From Phycisphaerales bacterium (lineage in GTDB: Bacteria > Planctomycetota > Phycisphaerae > Phycisphaerales > UBA1924), in assembly GCA_016709445.1 (NCBI GenBank), contig JADJMV010000007.1, positions 1-64,000 of the forward strand: 64,000 bases of DNA, written 5' to 3'. The notes beneath the pieces are model-generated. The model had not been told where the DNA came from, did not search any database, and saw only the letters and a list, made by a program, of their open reading frames with translations. Shown here piece after piece: positions 35,608 to 44,818 of the stretch; the stretch's first letter is position 1, and each line of letters begins with the position of its first letter. A program made the translations under genes and the position numbers.

Positions 35608-36663
35608 GTGGAACTCGACAGAATTCTCCAGTGCGCTCACGAGGCCGAGGCGTCGGACATCCACATCGTGGCCGGCCATCAGCCCGCGATGCGTGTCCAC
35701 CAGATCATCCGGAGGATGGACCTCCCCGAGGTCTCCGCGGAGGATGTGGCGGCGTATTTCAAGGAGATCGCCTCCGACGAGGCCCAGTCGATCTTCGAGC
35801 GGCAGAAGGACGCGGACTTTTCCTTCGCGAAGGAGAAGTTCGGACGTTACCGCGTGAACGCCCACATGCAGCGGGGCGCGGTCGCGATGGCGCTGCGAAC
35901 GATCAAGACCAAGGTGCCCCCGCTGGCGGCTCTGAGCCTGCCCGAGGTCATCGCCCGTCTGACCTACCTTCCCCGCGGGCTTGTGCTGGTGACGGGAGAT
36001 ACCGGCTCGGGCAAGTCGACAACGCTGGCGGCCATGATCCAGGCGATGAATGACCGCTACGCCAAGCACATCATCACGCTCGAAGACCCCGTCGAATACG
36101 CGTTCGAGAGCAACAAGTGCCTGATCGAACAGCGCGAGCTGGGTCAGGACATGCCGACGTTCTCGTCGGGCCTCAAGCACGCCCTGCGCCAGGACCCCGA
36201 CATCGTGCTGGTCGGCGAAATGCGAGACCTCGAGACGACCGCGCTGGCGATCTCGGCCGCCGAAACGGGCCACCTGGTGCTCTCGACCCTGCACACCGTG
36301 AACGCCTCGCAGACGGTCGAACGAATCATCGACATGTACCCGGCCGGCCAGCAGAACCAGATCCGCGCGATGCTGGCGGGCACGCTGCAGGCGGTCGTCA
36401 GCCAGACGCTGTTCACGCGGCAGGACAAGCCGGGGATGTGCCCCGCGGTCGAGGTCCTCCTGTGCACGCCCGCGGTGCGAAACCTGATCCGCGAGAGCCG
36501 GACCTTCGAAATCCCGAACGTGATCGAGACCAACCGAGCGATCGGCATGTGCAGCCTCGACACGGCGATCGCCGAGCTCTATTTCAACGGGCTGATCAGC
36601 AAGGAGGACGCCATCGCGCAGGCCGTCCACCCCGACAAGCTCGCACGCCAGCTGGCCGCCTAG
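35608..36663 (+). CDS. pilT: Type IV pilus retraction ATPase PilT
   Basis: Cytoplasmic hexameric motor that powers pilus retraction. The 351-residue protein has Walker A GDTGSGKST at 130-138 and the secretion-ATPase boxes LEDPVEY, ILVGEMRD and LSTLHT. The diagnostic PilT-specific motif appears as AVRNLIRE at 289-296. GTG 35608 is the start: GGGAGG lies 7 bases upstream, and it matches the family N-terminus (MELDRILQCAHEAEASDIHI). pilC follows 12 bases later. No PilB is in the window. Confidence 0.95.
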   Translation: MELDRILQCAHEAEASDIHIVAGHQPAMRVHQIIRRMDLPEVSAEDVAAYFKEIASDEAQSIFERQKDADFSFAKEKFGRYRVNAHMQRGAVAMALRTIKTKVPPLAALSLPEVIARLTYLPRGLVLVTGDTGSGKSTTLAAMIQAMNDRYAKHIITLEDPVEYAFESNKCLIEQRELGQDMPTFSSGLKHALRQDPDIVLVGEMRDLETTALAISAAETGHLVLSTLHTVNASQTVERIIDMYPAGQQNQIRAMLAGTLQAVVSQTLFTRQDKPGMCPAVEVLLCTPAVRNLIRESRTFEIPNVIETNRAIGMCSLDTAIAELYFNGLISKEDAIAQAVHPDKLARQLAA

Positions 36664-36675
36664 GGAGACTGACCG

Positions 36676-37899
36676 ATGCCCAACTACCGGTTCCAGGCCC
36701 GCAATACCGCGGGGCAGATCCAGGCAGGCGTGCTCTCGGCGGACACCGCCACCAGCGCCGCCGCCGTGCTGCGCAACCAGGGACTGCACGTGGTCTCGCT
36801 CTCCCCGGCAGGGACCGAGGTCGCGGCGGGCGTCGGAGAGTTCATCAAGAGGATGAACGCCCGGAAGCCGACGACCAAGAATGTCCTCGACTTCACGACG
36901 CAGCTCGCGGTCATGATCCGGGCGGGCATCAACCTCCGGGCGGCGCTCGACGGCATCGCCGATCAGACCACCCACGCGACATTCCGCAAGGTCGTGATGC
37001 AGCTGAAGGAGGACGTCGAGAGCGGCAAGCAGTTCTCCGAGGCCATCGGCAAGTTTCCGAAGCTGTTCGGGCCGCTCTACGTCTCGATGGTGCGTGCGTC
37101 CGAGATGTCCGGGTCGTTCTCCCAGATGCTCGACCGGATCGCCGGCTACATCGGTCAGCAGATCGAGACCCGCAAGATGGTGGTGGGCGCCTCTATCTAC
37201 CCCGGCATCATCGGCAGCCTTGCCGTGAGCGTGACGGTCTTCCTCCTGACGTTCGTGCTCCCCCGCTTCTACACCATCTTCGAGGGCAAGGAGGATGTTC
37301 TGCCCTGGGCGACCAGGTTCCTGATGAACGTCAGCCACTTTATGACAGCCGAGTGGCCCTTCGTGATCGGTGGCGTCGTCGCCCTCGTGGGCCTGCTGAT
37401 CGTCGTTATCAAGACCGACGTGGGCTCGTTCTGGGTCGACAAGCTCAAGATCACCCTCCCGATCATCAAGGGCATGTTCCAGTCGCTCTACATCAGCCGC
37501 TCGCTGCAGACCATGGGCCAGCTGATCAACGCGGGTGTCCCGATGCTCGACACCCTCATGATCACGGGCGACATCTCGGGCAACCAGCTCTACAAGGGCA
37601 TGTGGCACCGGGTCCATTCCAGCGTGAAGCAGGGACGCAAGATCTCGGCGCCGCTCATCAAGGACGGGCTGCTCCCCAAGAGCGTGGTCCAGATGGTCTC
37701 CGCGGGCGAGGAGTCCGGTAAGCTCGGTGAGGTGCTCGACGAGATCAGCGGCTACTACGCCAAGCAGTTAAAGGACCAGATCAAGGCCGTCACGAGCATG
37801 ATCGAGCCCATCATGATCGTTGTAATGGGTTCAGTCGTCGGATTCATCGCCATGGCGATCATCCTGCCGATCTTCAAGATGAGCCAGCTCGTGAAATAA
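36676..37899 (+). CDS. pilC: Type IV pilus/T2SS inner-membrane platform protein PilC (GspF family)
   Basis: Polytopic inner-membrane protein that couples the cytoplasmic motor to pilin insertion. The 407 residues contain two T2SSF domains: one at about 70-190 (TTQLAVMIRAGINLRAALDGIADQ; GKQFSEAIGKFPKLFGPLYVSMVRASEMSG) and one at about 275-400 (SLYISRSLQTMGQLINAGVPMLDTL; APLIKDGLLPKSVVQMVSAGEESGKLGEVL). Three TM helices are apparent at about 175-200, 225-245 and 380-400. It is 12 bases downstream of pilT and belongs to the same operon. A 68-base gap follows before the minor prepilin gene. Confidence 0.93.
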   Translation: MPNYRFQARNTAGQIQAGVLSADTATSAAAVLRNQGLHVVSLSPAGTEVAAGVGEFIKRMNARKPTTKNVLDFTTQLAVMIRAGINLRAALDGIADQTTHATFRKVVMQLKEDVESGKQFSEAIGKFPKLFGPLYVSMVRASEMSGSFSQMLDRIAGYIGQQIETRKMVVGASIYPGIIGSLAVSVTVFLLTFVLPRFYTIFEGKEDVLPWATRFLMNVSHFMTAEWPFVIGGVVALVGLLIVVIKTDVGSFWVDKLKITLPIIKGMFQSLYISRSLQTMGQLINAGVPMLDTLMITGDISGNQLYKGMWHRVHSSVKQGRKISAPLIKDGLLPKSVVQMVSAGEESGKLGEVLDEISGYYAKQLKDQIKAVTSMIEPIMIVVMGSVVGFIAMAIILPIFKMSQLVK

Positions 37900-37967
37900 C
37901 CGATGACTACCCGGGGTCGGGCCGCGCCCGCCCGCGCCGGGCCGCGGCCCCGATCCGGAGGCCGCCG

Positions 37968-38651
37968 ATGCACCACGCCCGAACCACGCAACTCCGAACA
38001 CCGCCACGTCGGCTCGCCTGTTCCGGCGCCCGCCGCTCCGGCGCGTTCACCCTGCTCGAGGCGGCGCTGGCCATGGTGATCCTCGGTGTGGGTGTTCTGG
38101 CGATGGTGGATGCTCAGAGCGCCTTCATCCAGAGCAATCTGTGGTCGAGCCACGCCGCGACCGCGACCTTCCTGGCCGGCGAGATCCGGGAGTTCGCCCG
38201 CCCGCTCGCGCGGCACGATCCGGTTCGCGGGCTCGATCCCAACGCCGACTACGCCTTCGGCATGGAGGCCGGCGAGGTGACGCTCGACGACATCGACGAC
38301 ATCGATGACCTCGATGGGCTGGTCTTTGGCGAGGGCGGCGACATGGCGGGCCCGATCAGCGCGCTGGGGGAGGTCATCCCCGAGATCGCGATCGACGGTT
38401 CCATCGTGCTCGATAGCGAGGGCAAGCCTGTGCCGATGGTGGGGTGGACGCAGGAGGTGGTCGTCGAGAAGGTCGAGCCCTACGACACAAGCATCACCCG
38501 CGCGGACGACTACTGGCGGGAGACCGAGCAGGACGGCCTGCCGCCCCTGGGCCGGGAATCGTTCCCGCTCCGCGTCACCGTGATCGTCCGCTACAGCCCC
38601 GCGATCGGGCCCACGCTCGAGCTCGCCCGCGTGAGCTGGATCGTTCCGTAG
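37968..38651 (+). CDS. PilV-like type IV prepilin
   Basis: Minor pilin probably helping pilus initiation, 227 residues. After a basic leader (residues 1-25) comes GAFTLLEAALAMVILGVGVLAMVDAQ, a prepilin N-terminus with the Glu at position 5 if cleavage is after Ala26. The usual -1 residue is Gly, so an Ala at -1 is a variant. The body has an acidic DDIDDIDDLDG stretch (about 107-116) that could bind cations. The name is by position and N-terminus only. It follows pilC and precedes the giant pilus-operon gene by 26 bases, so it is cotranscribed. Confidence 0.7.
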   Translation: MHHARTTQLRTPPRRLACSGARRSGAFTLLEAALAMVILGVGVLAMVDAQSAFIQSNLWSSHAATATFLAGEIREFARPLARHDPVRGLDPNADYAFGMEAGEVTLDDIDDIDDLDGLVFGEGGDMAGPISALGEVIPEIAIDGSIVLDSEGKPVPMVGWTQEVVVEKVEPYDTSITRADDYWRETEQDGLPPLGRESFPLRVTVIVRYSPAIGPTLELARVSWIVP

Positions 38652-38677
38652 TAGCCGGGGTCAGGAGGAGGAGTCCA

Positions 38678-41600
38678 GTGCCCACGCGCCGATCCAACGC
38701 ACGCCGCCGTGCAGCCCGCCGAACCCACACCCGCCGGGGCGTGGTCTCGGTGCTGGCCATGATGTTCCTGGTGCTCTTCGGCTCGCTGGTCGCCGCCATG
38801 GCGATCGCCAGCCGCGGCAATATCCGGACCGCGAGCACCCAGCTGCAGGTGATGCAGGCGCTCGGGGCGGCCGAGACCGGTCTGATCGTGGCGCAGAACC
38901 GTCTGGCCATGAGCACCTCGCGATTCGTGGTGGAAGAGTCGGACATGACCCCCGACTTCGTGCAAGCGCTGTGGCTCGGATCCATGGGCGGGCACGGCAC
39001 GTACACCGTGCTCCCCGACCCCGAGGGCTACGACGACTCGCCGGACGGCGTCGCCGAGGCCCTGCTGTTCCTCCACTCGCTGGACGCCAACATCATCGTC
39101 GAATCCGAGTCCGATCTCTCGGCCCCGGCCATGACGGCCGCATGGCCCGACGCCGATCCCGATGTCTACAAGAGTGAGGACTGGGTCGTCACGCCGATCG
39201 TCGCGATCGATGCGCCCAGCGAGAGCGGCCCGCCCCCGGCGGGCTACCAGGTGATCTACGCGCCGCTTCAGAACGGTACCGACATCCGTGTCATCGTGAT
39301 CGGCTACGACTTCCAGGAGAACCGCCCCCCGATGACTCGCACGATCATGCAGGACTTCCGCATCGCCAAGCAGCTCAACCAGGCGGTCGTGAGTCCGAGC
39401 AGGATCCTCATCGGCAAGAACGTGCAGGTCGTCGGAGACCTCGGCGCACGCTTCGACGCCGTCGACTTCGCCCACGGCGATCCGCTGCTGACCAAGTCCG
39501 ACTTCGCCAACATCAGCCAGGTCCTGGACTCAAAGCTCGAGGCCTTCTACGCCGTCGCCGGCGATCCGGCCATCGACGTGGACGGCGACAACCGCCTCCG
39601 GCCCGACCACCCGATCGAGGGGCCGAACATCCCGGAGTCCTACGGCCTCGACGGCGGCGACCCGGACCCATCCTCGGCCTTCGCCGACGCGACGGGAGAC
39701 GGCTATGTCGACGAGTTCGACATCTTCATCAACAACTTCGACGAGAACGGCGACAAGCGCGTCGAGATCGATACCGAGTTCGTCGACGGCGAAGGCAAGG
39801 TCATCGACGCCGACCTGGCGTACCTCATCGACTCGGGCACGCCCGACCGCAATCGCAACGGCGTCTACGGATTCAACGATATCAACAAGAACGGTCGGTA
39901 CGACCCCGACATCGGCGAGGAATTCCTCGACTGGTTCTGGTACACCGATTCGTCCGGCAACACCACCAAGCACTTCCCCGACCACGAGCTCGGCTATCTC
40001 GACGGGTATCTCGATCTCATGGACCGGTACGTGAAGCTCAACGGGCGCCTGGTCTTCGGGGTGAGCGAGTCGGCCTGGGCGGCCGCCAACCCCGACTACA
40101 ACGAGGCGATCTCCGGCGCGATCCGCCCGTCCAACGGCGACGCCCCGCGTCTGTTCGAGGCGACCGAGCAGGATCTTCCGCTGATCACCGCCGACAGCTT
40201 CAGCGCTTCGGAAAACGAGATCCAGATCGCCGCCGACGGCGACGACTTCTGGCAACAGGTCGCGGATAATCTCGGCCTCGGCGTCGGCGATCTCGTCGCC
40301 TACGACGAGCCCCACGATTCGGGAGACTACTACCTCGACGAGAAGGGTAACGAGATCTTCTATCCCCGCTACCTGCGCCTCGATCCCGACGCAAATCTGG
40401 ACGGGCTGCCGGACAACTGGGACTCCGCGTACTTCGAGGCCATGCCCTTCAATTCACCGTCGCCGGTGGACTGGTACTACCGCCCGGTGTTCGAGCACAT
40501 GGTGTTCCGAGACGCCGTAATCCCCGAGGGGCTCAACGGCCTGTTCATCGACTGCACGTTCGTCGGCGCGACCTATGTCAGGGCCCACGTCGACAACTTC
40601 AACGTCCTCGACCCCGACAAGGCACAGATCTCCTGGAACGAATACGGCAAGCTGGTCTTCGACACATCCAGCGGCCGTCCCAAGCCCGCCCGATCGCGCT
40701 TCATCTTCGGCGACGACTCCAGCGAATACAACGTGGCAACGGGCGATTGCGATTGCCCCCCCCTCGACGACTCCGTGCTCCCGCCCGAGGCCCGGCCCCC
40801 GAACCAACTGCTCCTGATGGCCGATACGCCGATGGACAAGGGCGACATCCCCGCCAGCCAGGTCGGCAGCTTTGCGGCCGCGGACTACGACGCCCTGCCC
40901 GACCCGCTCATCATCGAGGCGGTCCGCGATATCGGGAGCGGCCCGGAACTGGTCCCGACCCGCGTCTCCGACACACGCGAGTACTCCAACAACGACCGCT
41001 TCCACGACTGCCTGTTCGTGGGTTCGATCGTCAGCGACGTCCCCCAGCAATATACGCACGTGCGGAACAAGATGCAGTTCACGGGCAAGACCAGGTTCCT
41101 GAGCGAGCATCCGACCGACGAGTCGCTGAATCCCGACGAAGAGGACATGGCGGCCCTCGCGAAGAGCTCGATGATGCTCCCCAACTTCTCCGTCGATGTC
41201 GGCACCTTCAACAGCCCGCCCGAGCAGGAAGTCAAGCTCCACGGCACGATCGTGGCCGGCGTTCTCGACGTCCGCGGCAACGCCGAGATCGAGGGATCGC
41301 TCTTGCTCACGTTCCAGCCGGTTTACGGCGAGGGGCCGCTCAAGGATCTCAGCGGCAACGCGATCGGCAATCCCGCCGATTTCAACGCCTCGCTCGGCTA
41401 CTTTGGCCCCGAAGACGGCGACGAGGAGTCCTTTGACCCCTGGACCCTGCCCGTCGTGGACGGCGTCCGCATCGTGGGCTGGGATCTGGATGGGGATGGC
41501 ATCGCCGATCTCGGTCCCGACGAAAGCCCCACGCAGGAGCAGCTCGACGCCGGCGCCGAGGTCGTGCCCTTCAATGGCTTTGGGCGCATCCGGCTCAACT

Positions 41601-41689
41601 TCAACCCCGAAACCGCACTGCCCGACGGGCTCATGCTCCCGGTGCAGATCGTGCCGCTGCACGCGACCTACAAGGAGGGCAAGCTTTGA
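38678..41689 (+). CDS. Giant PilX-like pilus-assembly protein with EF-hand-like repeats
   Basis: Membrane-anchored exported protein, 1003 residues, with no close named family. GTG 38678 is start: an AGGAGGAGGAG ribosome site lies 4 bases upstream. The N-terminus RRGVVSVLAMMFLVLFGSLVAAM and the following AAETGLIVAQNRL are the PilX-type pilus-assembly pattern. Beyond it are two acidic segments that read like EF-hand or dockerin loops: DATGDGYVDEF...FDENGDKRVEID (about 336-365) and DRNRNGVYGFNDINKNGRYD (about 389-410). The rest is mixed beta-rich sequence. It sits between PilV- and PilW-like pilins and its TGA overlaps the next start (TTGA). It may be a calcium-responsive tip protein, which is inference. 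Confidence 0.75.
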   Translation: MPTRRSNARRRAARRTHTRRGVVSVLAMMFLVLFGSLVAAMAIASRGNIRTASTQLQVMQALGAAETGLIVAQNRLAMSTSRFVVEESDMTPDFVQALWLGSMGGHGTYTVLPDPEGYDDSPDGVAEALLFLHSLDANIIVESESDLSAPAMTAAWPDADPDVYKSEDWVVTPIVAIDAPSESGPPPAGYQVIYAPLQNGTDIRVIVIGYDFQENRPPMTRTIMQDFRIAKQLNQAVVSPSRILIGKNVQVVGDLGARFDAVDFAHGDPLLTKSDFANISQVLDSKLEAFYAVAGDPAIDVDGDNRLRPDHPIEGPNIPESYGLDGGDPDPSSAFADATGDGYVDEFDIFINNFDENGDKRVEIDTEFVDGEGKVIDADLAYLIDSGTPDRNRNGVYGFNDINKNGRYDPDIGEEFLDWFWYTDSSGNTTKHFPDHELGYLDGYLDLMDRYVKLNGRLVFGVSESAWAAANPDYNEAISGAIRPSNGDAPRLFEATEQDLPLITADSFSASENEIQIAADGDDFWQQVADNLGLGVGDLVAYDEPHDSGDYYLDEKGNEIFYPRYLRLDPDANLDGLPDNWDSAYFEAMPFNSPSPVDWYYRPVFEHMVFRDAVIPEGLNGLFIDCTFVGATYVRAHVDNFNVLDPDKAQISWNEYGKLVFDTSSGRPKPARSRFIFGDDSSEYNVATGDCDCPPLDDSVLPPEARPPNQLLLMADTPMDKGDIPASQVGSFAAADYDALPDPLIIEAVRDIGSGPELVPTRVSDTREYSNNDRFHDCLFVGSIVSDVPQQYTHVRNKMQFTGKTRFLSEHPTDESLNPDEEDMAALAKSSMMLPNFSVDVGTFNSPPEQEVKLHGTIVAGVLDVRGNAEIEGSLLLTFQPVYGEGPLKDLSGNAIGNPADFNASLGYFGPEDGDEESFDPWTLPVVDGVRIVGWDLDGDGIADLGPDESPTQEQLDAGAEVVPFNGFGRIRLNFNPETALPDGLMLPVQIVPLHATYKEGKL

Positions 41690-42303
41690 AGCCCAGAAAC
41701 CACCGCGCCCGGAGTGCCTTCAGCATCGTGGAACTGCTCGTCGCGATGACGATCAGCTCCCTCCTCCTCACGGCCACCCTCGCGGCACTCGACGCGAGCT
41801 TTAAGAGCTACAAGGTGACGACCGAATCGGCCTCGAGCCACGTCGTAGCGAGGATGGTGATGCACCGGCTCACCACCATGATCCGGACCGGGGAGGATTT
41901 CGGCCCGTACCCACTCAACCCCATCCTCGACCCCGTACTCGTCCCCGATCCGCCCGCAATCGAATTTGTCACACGACGCGACGAGGACGCCGGCACCGAG
42001 ACGATCGCCAGGGTCGAGCGCCGAGATGCCCCCGACGGATCCGCAGCCAGGTTCGAGCTCTGGTACGTTGAGACCGTCATGCTCGATGGCGAACCGGTCG
42101 GGGAGCCGAAGGAGTACCCGCTCCTGAACAACGTCCAGAACATCACCTTCACGCTCTACTACGACGTCGGCCCTCGCCTCCGCGAGGCCACCGTCGACCT
42201 GACGATCCGGCCCGACGACCTGAAGGACGCCGCGATCGCCGCGGGCCTCGATTCGGCGAGCCTGCGCCTGGTCTCCACGATCTCGCCCCGTCGCGTGGAC
42301 TGA
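41686..42303 (+). CDS. PilW-like type IV prepilin
   Basis: Minor pilin of 205 residues. TTG 41686 starts within the stop of the previous gene (TTGA), so translation is coupled. The leader is MKPRNHRARSA, then FSIVELLVAMTISSLLLTATLAAL, with Glu at position 5 after cleavage between Ala11 and Phe12. As in the PilV-like neighbour, the -1 residue is Ala instead of Gly. The C-terminal part has a beta-sheet pilin pattern (ARFELWYVETVMLDGEPVGEPKEY). It is the last plus-strand gene of the pilus block and converges with the dedA-like gene after 5 bases. Confidence 0.75.
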   Translation: MKPRNHRARSAFSIVELLVAMTISSLLLTATLAALDASFKSYKVTTESASSHVVARMVMHRLTTMIRTGEDFGPYPLNPILDPVLVPDPPAIEFVTRRDEDAGTETIARVERRDAPDGSAARFELWYVETVMLDGEPVGEPKEYPLLNNVQNITFTLYYDVGPRLREATVDLTIRPDDLKDAAIAAGLDSASLRLVSTISPRRVD

Positions 42304-42308
42304 GCGGC

Positions 42309-43010
42309 CTACTCGGTCGGCTGTTCCGCGGGCGCCTCACCCGGAGGCGGCCCGTGACCGGCCGACCGCTGCACGAGGTAGACGCCGCCGACCAGCATGG
42401 CCATAAAGGCCAGCGTCAGCCAGTTGAAGTAGCGATCGACGAACCGCTTGGCCGGTTCGCCGAACTTCCAGATGAAAGCGCCGACCAGGAAGAAGCGCCC
42501 CGCCCTTCCGAGCAGCGAGCCCAGCACGAGCGCCCAGAGGGGCACCCCGAACACCCCCGCCGTGATCGTGAACACCTTGTACGGGATCGGCGTGAACGCC
42601 GCCGTCACGATCGCGAGGAACGCATGCGCCGCGTACTGCTGTTGCACGTAGTCGAAGTGCGCGTGCGTGAAGCCGGGGACGTGCTCAAAGAAGAAGCCCC
42701 CGACCGCCTGCCACAGCAACGCCCCGATCGCGTACCCCGCCAAGCCGCCGAGCACCGACCCGACGGTGCTCACGAAGGCGAACCACCACGCCCGGTCCCG
42801 CCGCTCCAGCGTGAGCGCGATCTGGAGCACGTCCGGCGGCACCGGGAAAAAGCTCGACTCAGCGAAGCTCAGCGCAAAGAGCGACGTCGTCGCGTGCTTG
42901 TGGTGTGCCAGAGACAGCACCCAGTCGTACAGCCGGCGGTGCAAGTGCCACGCCGGGACCCTCCGGGGGGTCGGCATCGGGGCGGGCGTTGTTGCGGGGG
43001 TCTCGCTCAT
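42309..43010 (-). CDS. DedA/VTT-domain (YqaA-like) inner-membrane protein
   Basis: Inner-membrane protein of the SNARE-associated/DedA superfamily, 233 residues. The sequence has four to five hydrophobic segments and the family pattern F-ESSFFPVPPDVL (about 55-67), GSVLGGLAGYAIGALLW and FTPIPYKVFTITAGVFGVPL. Related proteins move phospholipid or undecaprenyl-phosphate across the membrane. ATG 43010 is the likely start; it lies 19 bases after the lgt stop. It is the last gene of the six-gene minus operon. The exact substrate is not shown. Confidence 0.85.
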   Translation of the reverse strand: MSETPATTPAPMPTPRRVPAWHLHRRLYDWVLSLAHHKHATTSLFALSFAESSFFPVPPDVLQIALTLERRDRAWWFAFVSTVGSVLGGLAGYAIGALLWQAVGGFFFEHVPGFTHAHFDYVQQQYAAHAFLAIVTAAFTPIPYKVFTITAGVFGVPLWALVLGSLLGRAGRFFLVGAFIWKFGEPAKRFVDRYFNWLTLAFMAMLVGGVYLVQRSAGHGPPPGEAPAEQPTE

Positions 43011-43029
43011 CTGGCCCGGACTGTATCGG

Positions 43030-44115
43030 TCAAACACCGCCCGCGCGTGAACCCCGACCCCTCCACCCCCCGATCGCCCTCGCAGACGATCGCGAGATCA
43101 GCGTCAGGGCGACGAGCCCCGCCGCCACCATCATCACGCTGAACCACTGCCCCCGGCTCAGCCCGAGCACCCGCTGGACCGTGAGCTGCGCATCGGGCAG
43201 GCGAACGAACTCCGTCAGCACCCTCAGCACCCCGTACACAATCAGGAACCAGGAGCCCACGATGCCCGGCTTGCGGGGGCGTGCCCAGACGAGCCAGAGC
43301 GCCGCCGCCAGCACCAAACCCTCCGCCGCGGCCTGCATCAGCTGCGATGGGTAGCGGGCGCTCAGGAGCGGGTAGAGTTCCTCGGCGAGGCGCTTGCCTT
43401 CGGCCCCACCGTGCTGGATCGTTGCCAGGATCCGTTCGTAGGCATGCGTCCAGGATTCCCCGGGGGCACTGTTCCGAAAGACGAGCGCATCGAGCTGCGT
43501 GTCCTGCGCACTCGTGCGGAAGCACTCCTGGCCGCTGAGCACCTCCTGCGGGAATTTGACGCTCCACCACGGCGAGGCTTCGCCGGGCCGGGCCGCGATC
43601 TTCCCGAGCAGTTCGCCGTTCACAAAATTGGCAACCCGCCCGAAGCACAGACCCGCCGGGGCGAGCAGGGCGAAGACGTCCATCACGTGCAGCGGCGGAC
43701 ACCGGCCCTCGACCGTGCCGTCGGGCAGTTTCCAGCCCCGGCTGATGCGCCACGCGGCGATGATCACCCCGATCATGCCGCCGTGGCTGGCCATCCCCCC
43801 CTTCTGGGTCATCAGCACGCCCCACCACGGGGCGCTGCCGGAGAACTGCCACAGCAGCCAGGGCTCATAGAACAGCACGTACCCGAGCCGACCCCCAACG
43901 ACCACGCCCACGATCACGCTGAGCATCGCATCGCCGCAGCGATGAGGCGGGATCAAGATCAACCCCCGCCTCGCGAGCCAACGCATCGCGGCATACCCCA
44001 CCAGAAAGCCGAGCGCGTAGGAGATCCCGTACCAGCGGACGCCGAACGACTCGGTGAATCGCCATGCGAACGGGCTCAGATCGTGCAGCCAGGCTTCGGC
44101 GAGGGTCGGGGTCAT
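43030..44115 (-). CDS. lgt: Prolipoprotein diacylglyceryl transferase
   Basis: Adds diacylglycerol to the lipobox cysteine of prolipoproteins in the inner membrane. The 361-residue protein has several TM helices and the Lgt signature GRVANFVNGE (R160, N163, N166). The window codes several proteins with a lipobox that would be its substrates. E. coli Lgt is 291 residues; this one has a long extra segment at about 178-260 (PQEVLSGQECFRTSAQDTQ to EELYPLLSARYPSQL) before the conserved SQL. ATG 44115 begins it. It lies between the HAD gene (46-base gap) and dedA-like gene (19). Confidence 0.92.
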   Translation of the reverse strand: MTPTLAEAWLHDLSPFAWRFTESFGVRWYGISYALGFLVGYAAMRWLARRGLILIPPHRCGDAMLSVIVGVVVGGRLGYVLFYEPWLLWQFSGSAPWWGVLMTQKGGMASHGGMIGVIIAAWRISRGWKLPDGTVEGRCPPLHVMDVFALLAPAGLCFGRVANFVNGELLGKIAARPGEASPWWSVKFPQEVLSGQECFRTSAQDTQLDALVFRNSAPGESWTHAYERILATIQHGGAEGKRLAEELYPLLSARYPSQLMQAAAEGLVLAAALWLVWARPRKPGIVGSWFLIVYGVLRVLTEFVRLPDAQLTVQRVLGLSRGQWFSVMMVAAGLVALTLISRSSARAIGGWRGRGSRAGGV

Positions 44116-44161
44116 TGGGGCGGATTGTACGGGTCGGCCGGCGCCCCCGCCGGTCCGGAAG

Positions 44162-44812
44162 TCAGAACAGCCCGTATCCGCGGAGCGCCCGCTCGATCTG
44201 GCTCGCCGTGTCGCCCTCGTGATCGATGCGCCGGGCCTCCCATCCCGCACGGGCCGCGCCCTCCACATTGTCGAGCAGGTCGTCAAAGAAGAGGATCTCC
44301 GAAGGCCGGAATCCTGTCTCGCGCTCAAAGGCTCGGTAGATTGCTTCCCCGGGCTTGATGAGCCCCAGCAGGTGGCTGGCATGCGGATGCCGCACGCTCC
44401 CCACGGCCGAGCTCTCGCCCCCGCCGAACATCAGCCGCTGACTCCAGTGCGAGGCGCTCGTGTTGCTCAGCAGGCCCGTCGTGAGACCATCGCGAGTGTG
44501 CAGCGCAAGGATCAACTCGTGCACGCCCGGGTATTCGCCGATGATCCATGCATCGTGGACCCGCCGGATCTCTTCGGCGTTGTAGAGCCCACCGGTGAGA
44601 CCGGCCATCTGCTCGAAGAAGTCCGCGCAGCCCACGACGCCGCGCTGATAATCGTCGCTCAGTTCCCGCCGCTCCCGTTCCCTCGCATCGGCCTCCGGGT
44701 TCCGGCGGAAGGGCACCCCAGACCGGACGCACCCCTCTCGCCAAGAGCGACAGATCCGCACGAGCACACCGCCGGCGTCGAAGCACACCATCCTGATCCC
44801 ATCACGCCCCAT
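44162..44812 (-). CDS. HAD-superfamily hydrolase
   Basis: Predicted phosphatase/hydrolase of 216 residues. Motif I is VCFDAGGVL, so the usual DxDxT is FDxGGV as in the YihX/Epoxide-hydrolase-like subgroup of subfamily IA. Motif II appears as LLSNTSASH, motif III KPGEAIY and motif IV EILFFDDLLDNVEGA. The second Asp of motif I is replaced by Gly in many members, so the enzyme could still be active or serve another reaction. The gene follows truD by 6 bases in the minus operon. Substrate unknown; small sugar or nucleotide phosphates are typical. Confidence 0.85.
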   Translation of the reverse strand: MGRDGIRMVCFDAGGVLVRICRSWREGCVRSGVPFRRNPEADARERERRELSDDYQRGVVGCADFFEQMAGLTGGLYNAEEIRRVHDAWIIGEYPGVHELILALHTRDGLTTGLLSNTSASHWSQRLMFGGGESSAVGSVRHPHASHLLGLIKPGEAIYRAFERETGFRPSEILFFDDLLDNVEGAARAGWEARRIDHEGDTASQIERALRGYGLF

Positions 44813-44818
44813 GCCCGC

